Shown: piece after piece, positions 25,053 through 33,723 of the stretch
Numbering within the stretch: position 1 is the first letter of the stretch
Layout: each line of letters starts with the position of its first letter
Source: an uncultured Clostridia bacterium
GTDB taxonomy: Bacteria; Bacillota; Clostridia; Christensenellales; Aristaeellaceae
Assembly: GCA_947624355.1 (NCBI GenBank)
Contig: CANQKI010000005.1
Coordinates: 1-55,653 of the forward strand
Length of the DNA: 55,653 bases
Direction of reading: 5' to 3'
Made by a program: the position numbers and the translations under genes
Notes under the pieces: generated by a model
What the model saw: the letters and a program-made list of their open reading frames with translations, nothing else
Database searches by the model: none
Told to the model about the DNA's origin: nothing

Positions 25053-26522
25053 TTATGGAATCAGGCGTGTTTTGAGCTGCGACAGGCTCCAGTTGTAAGC
25101 TTCGGGCGGATGCTTCTCCCATACGTCCCGGGCCCTGTTCCAAAGGGCGGCCTGCTCCTCATCCGAGAGGCCGTCTATCTTCTTCAGCGCCGGAATCACG
25201 TCGGGCGAAAGTTCTTCCATCAGGTAATCTGTATCCAGCTTCTTTATCTCCCCCGCGTTATACGCCCGCACATTATATCGGGCGACCACAGCGTCCACAT
25301 TCAGGTAATTCAATGCCACCCACCCGGCCAGCAGCGAAGCGGCCAGAATGGGGAAAATGCGGATATCCGGGCGGCAGCATTTCACCAGCCCCAGGATCAG
25401 CGCAAGCAAAATCATCAACATGACCCATAAGGTCAGCAGCCGCAGAAGAGACAGGCCGTATTCCAGAATGTACAGCCGCATCCGGAAAAAGGCCGAAAAC
25501 AGGATGACGCTGACCAGCGCCAGCACAGACGCCGCAAGCACACGGACACCCCGGCTCGCGCCGCACTTTGTCAGGGCAGGCAGCACAATTGCCAGACTCA
25601 AAACAGAGACGGCCGTCAATTGGAAAAAACCGCTCCGCGCATAGGCCGCATAGCCGCCCTGCATGGCCGCCACCTCATACCCCATAAACAGATACCGAAT
25701 CTGAATGTATGTAAACAGGGCATACACAATGACAAGGCCTCCAAGAGGAATCAGGAACACGACCGGCCGCACAGCGTAATCCTTCGGGATCGCCAAATCT
25801 CTGGGCGGTCGCATCAGGCCATACAGAAAAGAAAACAGCATCATGCCCAGCAGCAGCGCCGTGAGCGCGCGCCAAAGAAAAGAAAATACGCTGTCAGCAG
25901 AGAAAAAGCGGACGTGTTCAAACAACCGGGAAAAGAGACTGCCGAACACGCTGTCCGCACTGGCAAGCAGCGCAGTCACGACAACCGCCAGCGGCACACA
26001 AACGGCCAGCCCAATCCACACGTCCCGTTTTCCTTTCGCTTTCTCCCGATGCCGCCAGGCCAGAAAGGGCACGTCAAAATGGGCAAACAGCGTCCGCCAG
26101 AACCGCCGAAATCCTTCCCACAATCCCGCGCCAGACAGGACCGGCCGTTCCGTCTGCCCGGCAATTGAGAAGAGGCTCTGCACCGTCAGCACGGCCAGCA
26201 CCGGAAGATTCAGCAAGCGCATTGCCGGGTCACCGAAAATCCCGTAACACGCGCCCAGTGCAAAAGCCAGAACCAGCAGAAAAATGCCTGACCTGTTTCC
26301 CCGAAGCCGCAGACGCCCGGCTTTTTTTGCAGCCATTATCCCGGTCAGGAGCATGCCCCATTGGGTGACCCAGAGGCCGGCACCGGGCAGCGCGGCGTAC
26401 AGATACCCCGTAGCCAGAAAGACGGACGTATGGACAAAACGATAGGCAAACGCGGCCAGCATGGAAAAGAGAAGCAGCCTCGCCCAGCCCTTTTCCGTTT
26501 TTTCCCGCTTTACTGATTCCAT
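25053..26522 (-). CDS. DUF4173/DUF4153-type polytopic membrane protein
   Basis: A 489-residue protein with about 10-12 hydrophobic helices. The stretch YIQIRYLFMG....YAAYARSGFFQLTAVS matches the DUF4173 group of unknown function. A soluble C-terminal tail of about 90 residues ends with an E/K-rich segment. The start at 26522 follows GAGGAGG and overlaps the XRE regulator gene by 13 nt. The longer frame to 26579 lies in that gene. Likely regulated together with it. Confidence 0.8.
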   Translation of the reverse strand: MESVKREKTEKGWARLLLFSMLAAFAYRFVHTSVFLATGYLYAALPGAGLWVTQWGMLLTGIMAAKKAGRLRLRGNRSGIFLLVLAFALGACYGIFGDPAMRLLNLPVLAVLTVQSLFSIAGQTERPVLSGAGLWEGFRRFWRTLFAHFDVPFLAWRHREKAKGKRDVWIGLAVCVPLAVVVTALLASADSVFGSLFSRLFEHVRFFSADSVFSFLWRALTALLLGMMLFSFLYGLMRPPRDLAIPKDYAVRPVVFLIPLGGLVIVYALFTYIQIRYLFMGYEVAAMQGGYAAYARSGFFQLTAVSVLSLAIVLPALTKCGASRGVRVLAASVLALVSVILFSAFFRMRLYILEYGLSLLRLLTLWVMLMILLALILGLVKCCRPDIRIFPILAASLLAGWVALNYLNVDAVVARYNVRAYNAGEIKKLDTDYLMEELSPDVIPALKKIDGLSDEEQAALWNRARDVWEKHPPEAYNWSLSQLKTRLIP

Positions 26523-26731
26523 GCACCGTCCTCCTCGTAAACCAGAATGTCCCCCGGCTGGCAGTGCAGGACCCGGCAAATGCTCTCCAGGGTGGAAAAA
26601 CGCACGGCCTTGGCCTTTCCGTTTTTCAGGATAGACAGGTTGGCCAGGGTAATGCCCACCTGGCTGCTCAGTTCCGTCATGCTCATTTTCCGGCGGGCCA
26701 GCATGACGTCCAGATCGACCCGGATTGCCAT
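26510..26731 (-). CDS. Small XRE-family (YozG-like) transcriptional regulator
   Basis: A 73-residue single helix-turn-helix protein: VDLDVMLARRKMSMTELSS, then VGITLANLSILKNGKAKAVRFSTLESICRVL as the helix-turn-helix, then CQPGDILVYE. This is the YozG/Cro-C1 type that almost always pairs with DUF2975 proteins, as here. Of the tandem ATGs, 26731 fits the GGAGGGAG spacing better than 26734. Confidence 0.9.
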   Translation of the reverse strand: MAIRVDLDVMLARRKMSMTELSSQVGITLANLSILKNGKAKAVRFSTLESICRVLHCQPGDILVYEEDGAWNQ

Positions 26732-26744
26732 CATGCTCCCTCCC

Positions 26745-27218
26745 TTATACCGTCAGATCGTTTTCTTCCTGGAGCTGCACCGCCCGGTTCAGCAGCCGGG
26801 ACAGCGCGTAAGCCAGGATTGCCATGGCGCCGCTGGCCGCGGCAGCCAGCAGAAGCCAGAGCCAAGACGGACCAAAGCCCATGGCCAGGATAAGGATTGC
26901 TCCCGCCAGAAACAGCCCGGCAGCGGCCAGCAGCAGAACGGCAATCAGGCGCAAATCCCGCACGTTTTCGGCGCAGAATGAACGGTTCTTCCCAATACGT
27001 ACGCTGATGCGCAGGTATTCCCACAATGCGGCAAAACACAGCGCCCCCACCGCCCAGGCATACATCATCCCGGGCCAGAACCAGCCGGATAACTCCGGGT
27101 ATGTGTTCCGGAATTCTACTGCCGCCAAAGAAGTCAGAAGAATCAGAATTGACATTCCGCCCGTGCCCGCAACGGCACCCGCCAGAATCAAAAGTCTTGA
27201 TACCTTTTTATGCTCCAT
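26745..27218 (-). CDS. DUF2975 membrane protein
   Basis: A 157-residue protein with four hydrophobic helices and the cytoplasmic NRSFCAENVRDLRLIAVLLL segment characteristic of DUF2975 (YoaS-like). Function unknown. First gene of the DUF2975-XRE-DUF4173 operon, starting after GGAGGGAT-like ribosome site and 20 nt behind the -10 box. Confidence 0.85.
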   Translation of the reverse strand: MEHKKVSRLLILAGAVAGTGGMSILILLTSLAAVEFRNTYPELSGWFWPGMMYAWAVGALCFAALWEYLRISVRIGKNRSFCAENVRDLRLIAVLLLAAAGLFLAGAILILAMGFGPSWLWLLLAAAASGAMAILAYALSRLLNRAVQLQEENDLTV

Positions 27219-27239
27219 CTTTATCCCTCCTCAAAGGGA

Positions 27240-27268
27240 ATAATAGCACAGGCAAAATCGTTTGTCAA
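27240..27268 (-). promoter_or_regulatory. Sigma-A promoter of the DUF2975-XRE-DUF4173 operon
   Basis: On the minus strand TTGACA (27268-27263), 17 nt, TATTAT (27245-27240). Confidence 0.8.
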
Positions 27269-27307
27269 TATAAATTTATTGTTTTTCGATAAATTTTTGT
27301 CCATAAA

Positions 27308-27338
27308 CAATCCGGCGGAAGAAATTCGCGCCGGATTG
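27308..27338 (-). terminator. Likely terminator after the Lgt-like gene
   Basis: CAATCCGGC (27308-27316) pairs with GCCGGATTG (27330-27338). On the minus strand TTTATGG follows, a weak U-tract, 15 nt beyond the stop codon. Confidence 0.6.
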
Positions 27339-27352
27339 AAAGAATTTCGGAT

Positions 27353-28300
27353 TCAGTTTCTGAACGTTCCCCGCCAGGAGACGGCCCCCATCACGGCACA
27401 GCAAATAGCCTCAATGGTGTAGCAGGCCCAGACGGGCAGGGTCGCCGATTTCTGGACGGCAAACTCCATCCAGATGAAAATACCGACAAAGGCCAGGAAA
27501 GCGAGGGCGTAAATCACTGCGGCGGCGGTCTCTGGCTTTGCGCCCTCCTTTCGTCTGCGGATCAGCGCAGCTATGGGAAGGACAGCCAGCAGGGCAACGG
27601 CGGGCAACTCGCTTAAGCGGATAAAGTGCACCTCCCAGCGAAGGAAGCTGTCCTGCCGCAGGCTTTCCAGGATAATCTGACTTGCACAAAACAGAATCAG
27701 CGTAAGCCTCGCCCTGTCCCCCGGCCGCTTTTGCCTGCACCCCAGTGCAATTCCGCAGATTGCCAGCGCCGCGGCCCCCTCCAGCATGAAAACGGCCCAG
27801 CGCCAATCCCCGAATTTATTAACAGCAAAGGGGAAAAACTGGAACAATTCGTTTTCCGCATACAGGCCATAGCCTTCCCCGCTGAAATATTCCGCAAATC
27901 GGCACAGGGCAAGGGCCAGCATTCCCGGGGCTGCGATGCCATCCAGCATAACGCCCACCGAAATGCGGCCTGTTTTTGCCGCAGTCACCGCCGCAAGCAC
28001 CACGCCGCCGACAGCCCCCCACAGCGCGTATCCGCCGTCTGTCAGGCGCAGAACCGATTCCAGGCCCATGGCCAGAAACAGATCCAGCCTGTCCAGGCAG
28101 TAAACAATCCGTGCGCCCAACAGCCCAAAGGGCAGGCAGAGAAGCGAAAAAATCATGGCAGGCTTTTCGGGAATTCCCCGTTTTTTGGCAAGAAGCGCGT
28201 ACAGCGCCAGCCCTGCAGCAGCCGCCAGCGCGACGCACAGGCCATAGGACGTAACCGGCAGCGCCGGCGAAACAAAAAACAACGCTTGCAATTCTTCCAT
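27353..28300 (-). CDS. Divergent prolipoprotein diacylglyceryl transferase (Lgt)-like membrane protein
   Basis: A 315-residue protein with about seven hydrophobic helices in the Lgt layout. SYGLCVALAAAAGL corresponds to the first Lgt helix, GGYALWGAVGG to the GG..(F/H)GG loop, RFAEYFSGEGYG to the signature RxGNFxNxExxG, and ESLRQDSFLRW to the late arginine region. The signature Gly-Asn is replaced by Ala-Glu and its second Asn by Ser, so it may not be a standard Lgt. It sits 9 nt after the NAGPA gene. It could transfer lipid to another acceptor or be inactive. Confidence 0.7.
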   Translation of the reverse strand: MEELQALFFVSPALPVTSYGLCVALAAAAGLALYALLAKKRGIPEKPAMIFSLLCLPFGLLGARIVYCLDRLDLFLAMGLESVLRLTDGGYALWGAVGGVVLAAVTAAKTGRISVGVMLDGIAAPGMLALALCRFAEYFSGEGYGLYAENELFQFFPFAVNKFGDWRWAVFMLEGAAALAICGIALGCRQKRPGDRARLTLILFCASQIILESLRQDSFLRWEVHFIRLSELPAVALLAVLPIAALIRRRKEGAKPETAAAVIYALAFLAFVGIFIWMEFAVQKSATLPVWACYTIEAICCAVMGAVSWRGTFRN

Positions 28301-28309
28301 ATTGTTTCC

Positions 28310-29227
28310 TCAGTCCGGCTGATACGCGGAAGCGAAATACAAAATGTCGTAAAGAGGCCGCCGTTTCGGATTATTGGGCGAATTGATCTTGTCATAAGCC
28401 AGCTTGCCCGTCTTCGGGTTCCGAACCCGGAACACCATAGTGGAGGACGAGCCGCCGTCCAGGTTATAGGCGTTCTGCACGTTCTCGAATGAAGAAACCA
28501 GTTCGGCAAACTGTTCCAGCGTCAGGCCCACGGAGCCGGGATCTTCCGGCCCTTCAGAACAGATGCACAGGTACTCCAGGGGGCCCACCTGCGCCAGGCA
28601 CATCCGCTGGGCTTCGGAAAATGCCGCGTTTTTTTGATCCACAAAATTCGTCTGCCGTATCCCGTCAATGACGAGGCCCGGGCCGAAGGTGTATGCATTG
28701 ACGACCGTGCCGGAGAAAGCGGCAATATCCTCTTCCCGCGCATTTTTGATGATGTGAAGGTCCCCAGCGTCATCAATCAGAAGCACGTCATAAGCGCCGT
28801 CGCACTTATAATGCGTGGCCACTTTCCCCTGACGCACGATATGTCCCCTGAAATTCCGGCCCGGGAAATAATCGCCGTTGATGGCAAACACGGCGTTTAC
28901 GTTCCGGGCCAGGGTGGTGCCCATCATGGTATAGGTGTTCGTGAAATTTCCTTCATACGCCGAACGCATCTGGCTGGCATTAGCAATCTTCACATGCGCC
29001 GCGACATAATCGGTATCGTAAATGCGGCCCTTTTCAATCTTCACAGAAATGGAAGGGTCCTCATATTCCCAATCGGAAAGATAGCCGGCGTCCTGCGGCG
29101 GAAGAACGGATTTCGCATCCACCGCATAGGTGACGATTTCCGCCCGCACAATCGTGCCCGACGGCACGAGCACCATCAATCCGGCCAGCATCAGCAGCAC
29201 CAGCACAGCGCAAAGTATTTTTTTCAT
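28310..29227 (-). CDS. Secreted phosphodiester glycosidase family protein (NAGPA domain)
   Basis: A 305-residue exported protein. An N-terminal signal peptide (about 29 residues, KKILCAVLVLLMLAGLMVL...RA) is followed by a NAGPA/DUF2233 domain with AVFAINGDYFPGRN, TFGPGLVIDG and NAYNLDGGSSSTMVF, the conserved catalytic and metal-site segments. Such proteins act on phosphodiester-linked sugars of exopolysaccharide or wall polymers. It lies between a CapA-domain gene and the Lgt-like gene, all in one direction with short gaps. Confidence 0.88.
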   Translation of the reverse strand: MKKILCAVLVLLMLAGLMVLVPSGTIVRAEIVTYAVDAKSVLPPQDAGYLSDWEYEDPSISVKIEKGRIYDTDYVAAHVKIANASQMRSAYEGNFTNTYTMMGTTLARNVNAVFAINGDYFPGRNFRGHIVRQGKVATHYKCDGAYDVLLIDDAGDLHIIKNAREEDIAAFSGTVVNAYTFGPGLVIDGIRQTNFVDQKNAAFSEAQRMCLAQVGPLEYLCICSEGPEDPGSVGLTLEQFAELVSSFENVQNAYNLDGGSSSTMVFRVRNPKTGKLAYDKINSPNNPKRRPLYDILYFASAYQPD

Positions 29228-29245
29228 GGAAAGCTCCTTTTTGCA

Positions 29246-31237
29246 TCAGGGCAGCATCTGCCCGTTTTCAAACCGCACGATCCCCGTATCCAGAAAAGAA
29301 GCCGGAGGATTTTCGCAATTCACGTAATCCTTTTTGAAGGTCAGCTTCGTCCATACCGCCCGGCGGGCAGCGTCGTCGGTCAGCTCATAGGGGCGGAAAT
29401 CCGGGCTGGCCTGGGTCTGACAGGGAATGACCTGCATCTGATCCAGTACCACCGCGCCGCTCGCATCCCGGTGATAGGTCAGCTGGAAAATACCGGTGGA
29501 AGGGTCCACCTGGCTCATGGTGCCGAAGGTGAAATTGCCGGTGGAATAGAAAATGGGCTTCCCCTGGTAGAACTGGATGGGCTGAATCACATGGGGATGA
29601 TGGCCCCAGATCACATCGGCCCCAGCCTTAATGACGTCCTTTGCGTAAGACATTTGCCAGGATTCGGGGGTCATGTGGGTTTCCCGGCCCCAGTGCAGGC
29701 TGACCACCACCAGGTCGCAGCCTCTCTCCCGCTTCAGCGTTTCAATGCGGCTGGCAATGCGCTTGATATCGCTGTCCTGGGGATAGGAAAAGCCCACAAA
29801 ACCGATACGGATCCCCCCCACGTCGGCTACGCCCAGATCGTCGTGGCCGTAGCTTTGGGTAGGATAAACGGAGCCGAAGCGGTTTATCCCCGCCGCGTCC
29901 AGCACGGCAATGCTGTCCTCGTATCCCGCCTGTTCAAAATCCCAGCAGTGGTTATTGACGGTATTCACCATGTCCACGCCGCCCGCCGTCAAAATGTTTA
30001 CGTGATCGGGATCGGCGCAGAGATTATAGAGCTTATCCGCGTGCTTGGAGCGGGTGGTGAACACCACTTCCAGGTTGGCAACCGTGAGATCGTCGTTTTT
30101 GAGATAATTGCTCACCAGCGAAAACGGCCAGTCATACCCTTTTTCGTCAATGACGGTATGATAGCTGGTGTTGGACTGCTTATACTGATACGAATCGCCC
30201 ACCGAGCAATCCCCCACAAAGGAAACGGTTATGCTGCCGTTTTCCGCGGGCGCAGGCGTCGGCATTTCGGGAGCAAGCATTTCCGGCGCGGGCGTCTGCG
30301 GCACGAACAACGTCACAACGGCTCTCGGCGTCGTGGGAACCTCGGTATTTTCGGGTGCGGCCGGCGCTTCCGTCGCCTCCGGCGCGGGCGTCTGCGGCAC
30401 GAACAATGTCACAACGGTTCTCGGCGTCGCGGGGACCTCGGTATTTTCGGGTGCGGCCGGAGCTTCCGCCGCCGGAGCGCTGCCGGTATAGGCAAAGGTA
30501 TAGGGCGCGGCCATCGTGCCGCTGCCGCCCGATATCGTTACCTGGGAAAGATCAACCAGGATGCAGGGACGAATGCCCACATTCGTCCGGGTGTACGCGC
30601 CTTCACTGATGTGGCCGTCATACCCGACGAGATCCATATAATAGCCGTTGGGATCTTTGGGAGATGAAGCCCAGTAGCACACCATTCCATTTGAACCATC
30701 CTTATACAGATTACGCTGTTTAAGGGCATAGGGCGTGCCTTCGGCCCAGCGGGAGCGCTGGGTGCCCCATCGGCTGCTGGAAAAACCGTATTCCGTGATG
30801 CAGTACTCTTCCATCGTCAAGACAAACAAACGGCCGAAACCCGGTTTGTCAATGAGAGCTTCTTTTATCGGATCGTCCCCCATCAGGTTATCCAGAACGG
30901 TTGAATTCAGGTAAGGACAGGCATCGCTCTCCGCCCAGCTGCTGATGCGGCGATAGCTGTGAGCCTCAATAATCTTCGGATCATCCTCGAAGATGATTTG
31001 CGTGGTGTCAATCACGTACTCGGTCATAAGGAGTGCCTGACCGTTTTCCACCGACAGCACCCGCCAAAGCACAGGCGCAGTATTGCCGTCCTTGTCAAAA
31101 GGATATTGGCCCACGCAGGCATACTGGTAACCCTGGCCTTTGACATAACCGCGAAGCAGCCCGCTGCTTTCCGCCCGGCAGCAAAAAGGCGCAAGCAGCA
31201 GCAAAATCACCATAATGGACAGCAATCCCCGCTTCAT
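29246..31237 (-). CDS. Secreted DUF6273-CapA fusion protein
   Basis: A 663-residue exported protein. A signal peptide (about 23 residues) precedes a DUF6273-type domain (about 35-235: VLWRVLSVENGQALLMTEYVID, YWASSP, VGIRPCILVDLS). A Pro/Ala/Glu-rich linker follows with two 32-residue repeats (about 254-317). The C-terminal CapA/PgsA-type metallophosphatase-like domain (about 345-600) has VSFVGDCSVGDSY, VANLEVVF, TVNNHCWDF, SLHWGRETH, WGHHPHV and FYSTGNFTFG. CapA domains are linked to poly-gamma-glutamate and related surface polymers; no other cap genes are here. Confidence 0.87.
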   Translation of the reverse strand: MKRGLLSIMVILLLLAPFCCRAESSGLLRGYVKGQGYQYACVGQYPFDKDGNTAPVLWRVLSVENGQALLMTEYVIDTTQIIFEDDPKIIEAHSYRRISSWAESDACPYLNSTVLDNLMGDDPIKEALIDKPGFGRLFVLTMEEYCITEYGFSSSRWGTQRSRWAEGTPYALKQRNLYKDGSNGMVCYWASSPKDPNGYYMDLVGYDGHISEGAYTRTNVGIRPCILVDLSQVTISGGSGTMAAPYTFAYTGSAPAAEAPAAPENTEVPATPRTVVTLFVPQTPAPEATEAPAAPENTEVPTTPRAVVTLFVPQTPAPEMLAPEMPTPAPAENGSITVSFVGDCSVGDSYQYKQSNTSYHTVIDEKGYDWPFSLVSNYLKNDDLTVANLEVVFTTRSKHADKLYNLCADPDHVNILTAGGVDMVNTVNNHCWDFEQAGYEDSIAVLDAAGINRFGSVYPTQSYGHDDLGVADVGGIRIGFVGFSYPQDSDIKRIASRIETLKRERGCDLVVVSLHWGRETHMTPESWQMSYAKDVIKAGADVIWGHHPHVIQPIQFYQGKPIFYSTGNFTFGTMSQVDPSTGIFQLTYHRDASGAVVLDQMQVIPCQTQASPDFRPYELTDDAARRAVWTKLTFKKDYVNCENPPASFLDTGIVRFENGQMLP
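30285..30476 (-). repeat. Two tandem 96-bp repeats in the CapA linker
   Basis: Two head-to-tail copies of 96 bp (30285-30380 and 30381-30476) differ at scattered bases and encode the linker unit containing PENTEVP and TLFVPQTPAPE. The period is a multiple of three, so copy number can change without a frameshift. Confidence 0.85.
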
Positions 31238-31271
31238 GTAGGCCCTCCTAACGTCTATAAACAGTCAATTT

Positions 31272-31300
31272 ATTATATACTGCTTTCCTTCATCTGTCAA
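31272..31300 (-). promoter_or_regulatory. Sigma-A promoter of capA-NAGPA-lgt-like operon
   Basis: On the minus strand TTGACA (31300-31295) and TATAAT (31277-31272) are spaced by 17 nt. Confidence 0.87.
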
Positions 31301-31335
31301 TCTTGAAGGCACCGCACAGCGCATTTTCCAAGCCC

Positions 31336-31362
31336 AAAAAGGGAAGCCACAGCGGCTTCCCT
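31336..31362 (-). terminator. Terminator of the malQ-glgP unit
   Basis: On the minus strand AGGGAAGCC pairs with GGCTTCCCT around a 5-nt loop, and five T residues follow. It lies 16 nt after the glgP stop. Confidence 0.88.
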
Positions 31363-31377
31363 GAAAACAAAGCGGAG

Positions 31378-33720
31378 TCAGACCCGCCAGATTTCTTTGG
31401 CGTACTGGCGCACCGTGCGGTCGGCGGAGAATTTGCCGGCGCTCGCCACGTTGTACAGGCATTTTTTCGCAAAAGCGACCTGATCCTTCGCGTCCCGGAT
31501 GGCGCGGATTTTGGCGTCCAGATAGGAATGGAAATCCAGCAGCAGGTAGTAGTGATCCGGCTTATGCCAGCTGGCGCCCTTGAGAAGCGAGGTTTTGAGC
31601 TCCTTCAGGTCGCCGGTTTCGTCGGCAAAGAGGCCGCTGTCCAGGGTGTCCAGCGCCCGGCGGATACGCGCATCCTTCTCATAGAGAGTCATGGGATCGT
31701 AATCGTCCTGAACTTTCAGGATTTCCTCCAGCGTGGCCCCGAAAATGTAATTGTTCTCCTGGCCCGCCTGCTCCACGATTTCGATGTTGGCCCCGTCGAA
31801 GGTGCCCAGGGTCACGGCCCCGTTCAGCATCAGCTTCATGTTGCCCGTGCCGCTGGCCTCCGTGCCCGCCGGGGAAATCTGTTCGGAAATATCGGCGGCG
31901 GGGATAATTTTTTCAGCATAGGAGCAATTGTAATTCCGTACGAAGACCACCCGAAGCCGGTCGTTGGTCTCGGGGTCGGCGTTCACCAAGTTGGCAATCT
32001 GGTTGATATAGTAAATGATGGCCTTGGCCCGGGCGTACCCGGGGGCGGACTTGGCCCCGAAAATCATGGCCACGGGGGGCAGGTCCCGCAGCCCGCCCGC
32101 CTTCATTTCAAAGTAAATATCCAAGATGGAGAAGGCATTGAGCAGCTGCCGCTTATATTCGTGCAGGCGCTTCACTTGCACATCGAACACGAAGTTTTCG
32201 GGAATATCCACCCCTTCATGCTCCCGGAGATACCGGGAAAGCTGGCGCTTCTTTTCCCCCTTGACCGTGACAAATTCCCGGGCCAGGGAATCGTCCTTTT
32301 CGATAAAGGGACGAAGCTTTTTCAGTTGATCCAAATTTTTGACGAACCCCTTGCCGATACGGCTTTCAATCAGGGTGCAAAGCTCGGGATTGCACAGACC
32401 CAGCCACCGGCGGGGGGTAATGCCGTTTGTCTTGTTCTGGAACATTTCGGGCCGCAGGGCATGCCAATCCTTCAGCACGTCCGTTTTCAGGATGCCGGTG
32501 TGAATCTCCGCCACGCCGTTTACGGCGAAGCTGCCGTACATGGCCAGGTACGCCATATGAGCGCGGCCTTTCTGGATGATGCGCAGGCCGCTTTCATCCG
32601 CGACGCCCGCCTCTTTGAGTTCCCGGTGCTGGCGCTTATCGATTTCCCGCAGCACCGCCGCCATCTCAGGGGCGACGCCGGAAAGCAGCGTCATATCCCA
32701 TTTTTCCAGGGCTTCCTGCATGACGGTATGGTTGGTGTAGGCAAATGTCTTTTGGGCGATAGCCAGGGCCGTATCGAAAGATACGCCCTCTTTCCCCAGC
32801 AAGCGGATCAGCTCGGGGATGGCCATGGCGGGGTGAGTATCGTTCAGCTGGATGGCGTGGAAATCGGAGAATTTTTCAAAGTTGCTGCCGTGAATTTCCT
32901 TGAAATCCCGAAGGAGGTCCTGCAGCGTGGCGCTGCACATGACGTACTGCTGCCGCACACGCAGCTGCCTGCCGCCCTTTTTGCTGTCGTTGGGATAGAG
33001 CAGCTTGGTAATATCCTCGGCGGTGTTCTTATCCGCCGCGGCGGCTTTGTAATCCTGTTCGTTGAACTTTTCAAAGTCGATGGGCTTCAGGCTCTCGCAC
33101 TGCCAGAGGCGCAGGGTACCGATGCGTTTCATGCCGTACCCGATGATGGGCATATCGTAGGGCACGGCCTTAACCGTGAGCCCCTTCATTTCCACCAGCA
33201 CGGCCTTATCCTCCCGGCGGATGGACCAGGGGTCGCCGAATTTTTCCCAGTCGTCGGGAATCTCGTACTGCTTAAAATCCCGGAAATCCTGCTTGAACAG
33301 GCCGTACTGGTACCGCAGGCCATAGCCAAAAAGGGGAATATCCTCCGTGGCCGCACTGTCCAGGAAACAGGCGGCCAAGCGGCCCAGGCCGCCGTTGCCC
33401 AGGGCCGCATCCTCAATATCCTCCAGCTGGGCCAAGTCGACGCCCTTATCCTGCAGCAAGGCCTTCACTTCGTCCAGCACGCCCATGACGTACAGGTTGT
33501 TGTACACCATGCGCCCCATCAGGTATTCCGCCGAAATATAGCAGGCGAAGCGGCCGGATCGCTGCATGCGCTGATCCTCCGTCCACTGGGGGGCGATTTC
33601 CTGCATCACGGCCTTGGATACGGCGTTATGCAGCTGCCAGGCATTGCATTCCTTCAGGGATTTCTGGTTTTCCCACAGGGCGATTTCCTCCGCCCGGGTG
33701 ATCAGATGCTTTGCGTTCAT
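31378..33720 (-). CDS. glgP: Glycogen/maltodextrin phosphorylase
   Basis: A 780-residue GT35 phosphorylase releasing glucose 1-phosphate from alpha-1,4-glucans. It carries the pyridoxal-phosphate lysine motif EASGTGNMKLMLNGA (about residue 625), plus GNGGLGRLAACFLDS, YGLRYQYGLFKQ and NDTHPA. It starts 3 nt after malQ, with a GGAGG site inside the malQ end. Phosphorylase plus 4-alpha-glucanotransferase is the standard pair for degrading stored or imported glucans. Confidence 0.96.
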   Translation of the reverse strand: MNAKHLITRAEEIALWENQKSLKECNAWQLHNAVSKAVMQEIAPQWTEDQRMQRSGRFACYISAEYLMGRMVYNNLYVMGVLDEVKALLQDKGVDLAQLEDIEDAALGNGGLGRLAACFLDSAATEDIPLFGYGLRYQYGLFKQDFRDFKQYEIPDDWEKFGDPWSIRREDKAVLVEMKGLTVKAVPYDMPIIGYGMKRIGTLRLWQCESLKPIDFEKFNEQDYKAAAADKNTAEDITKLLYPNDSKKGGRQLRVRQQYVMCSATLQDLLRDFKEIHGSNFEKFSDFHAIQLNDTHPAMAIPELIRLLGKEGVSFDTALAIAQKTFAYTNHTVMQEALEKWDMTLLSGVAPEMAAVLREIDKRQHRELKEAGVADESGLRIIQKGRAHMAYLAMYGSFAVNGVAEIHTGILKTDVLKDWHALRPEMFQNKTNGITPRRWLGLCNPELCTLIESRIGKGFVKNLDQLKKLRPFIEKDDSLAREFVTVKGEKKRQLSRYLREHEGVDIPENFVFDVQVKRLHEYKRQLLNAFSILDIYFEMKAGGLRDLPPVAMIFGAKSAPGYARAKAIIYYINQIANLVNADPETNDRLRVVFVRNYNCSYAEKIIPAADISEQISPAGTEASGTGNMKLMLNGAVTLGTFDGANIEIVEQAGQENNYIFGATLEEILKVQDDYDPMTLYEKDARIRRALDTLDSGLFADETGDLKELKTSLLKGASWHKPDHYYLLLDFHSYLDAKIRAIRDAKDQVAFAKKCLYNVASAGKFSADRTVRQYAKEIWRV

Positions 33721-33723
33721 GAA

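Noticed and set aside
30285-30476. Possible CRISPR-like repeat
   Set aside because: Two adjacent 96-bp copies with no spacers; they are a coding tandem repeat in the CapA linker.
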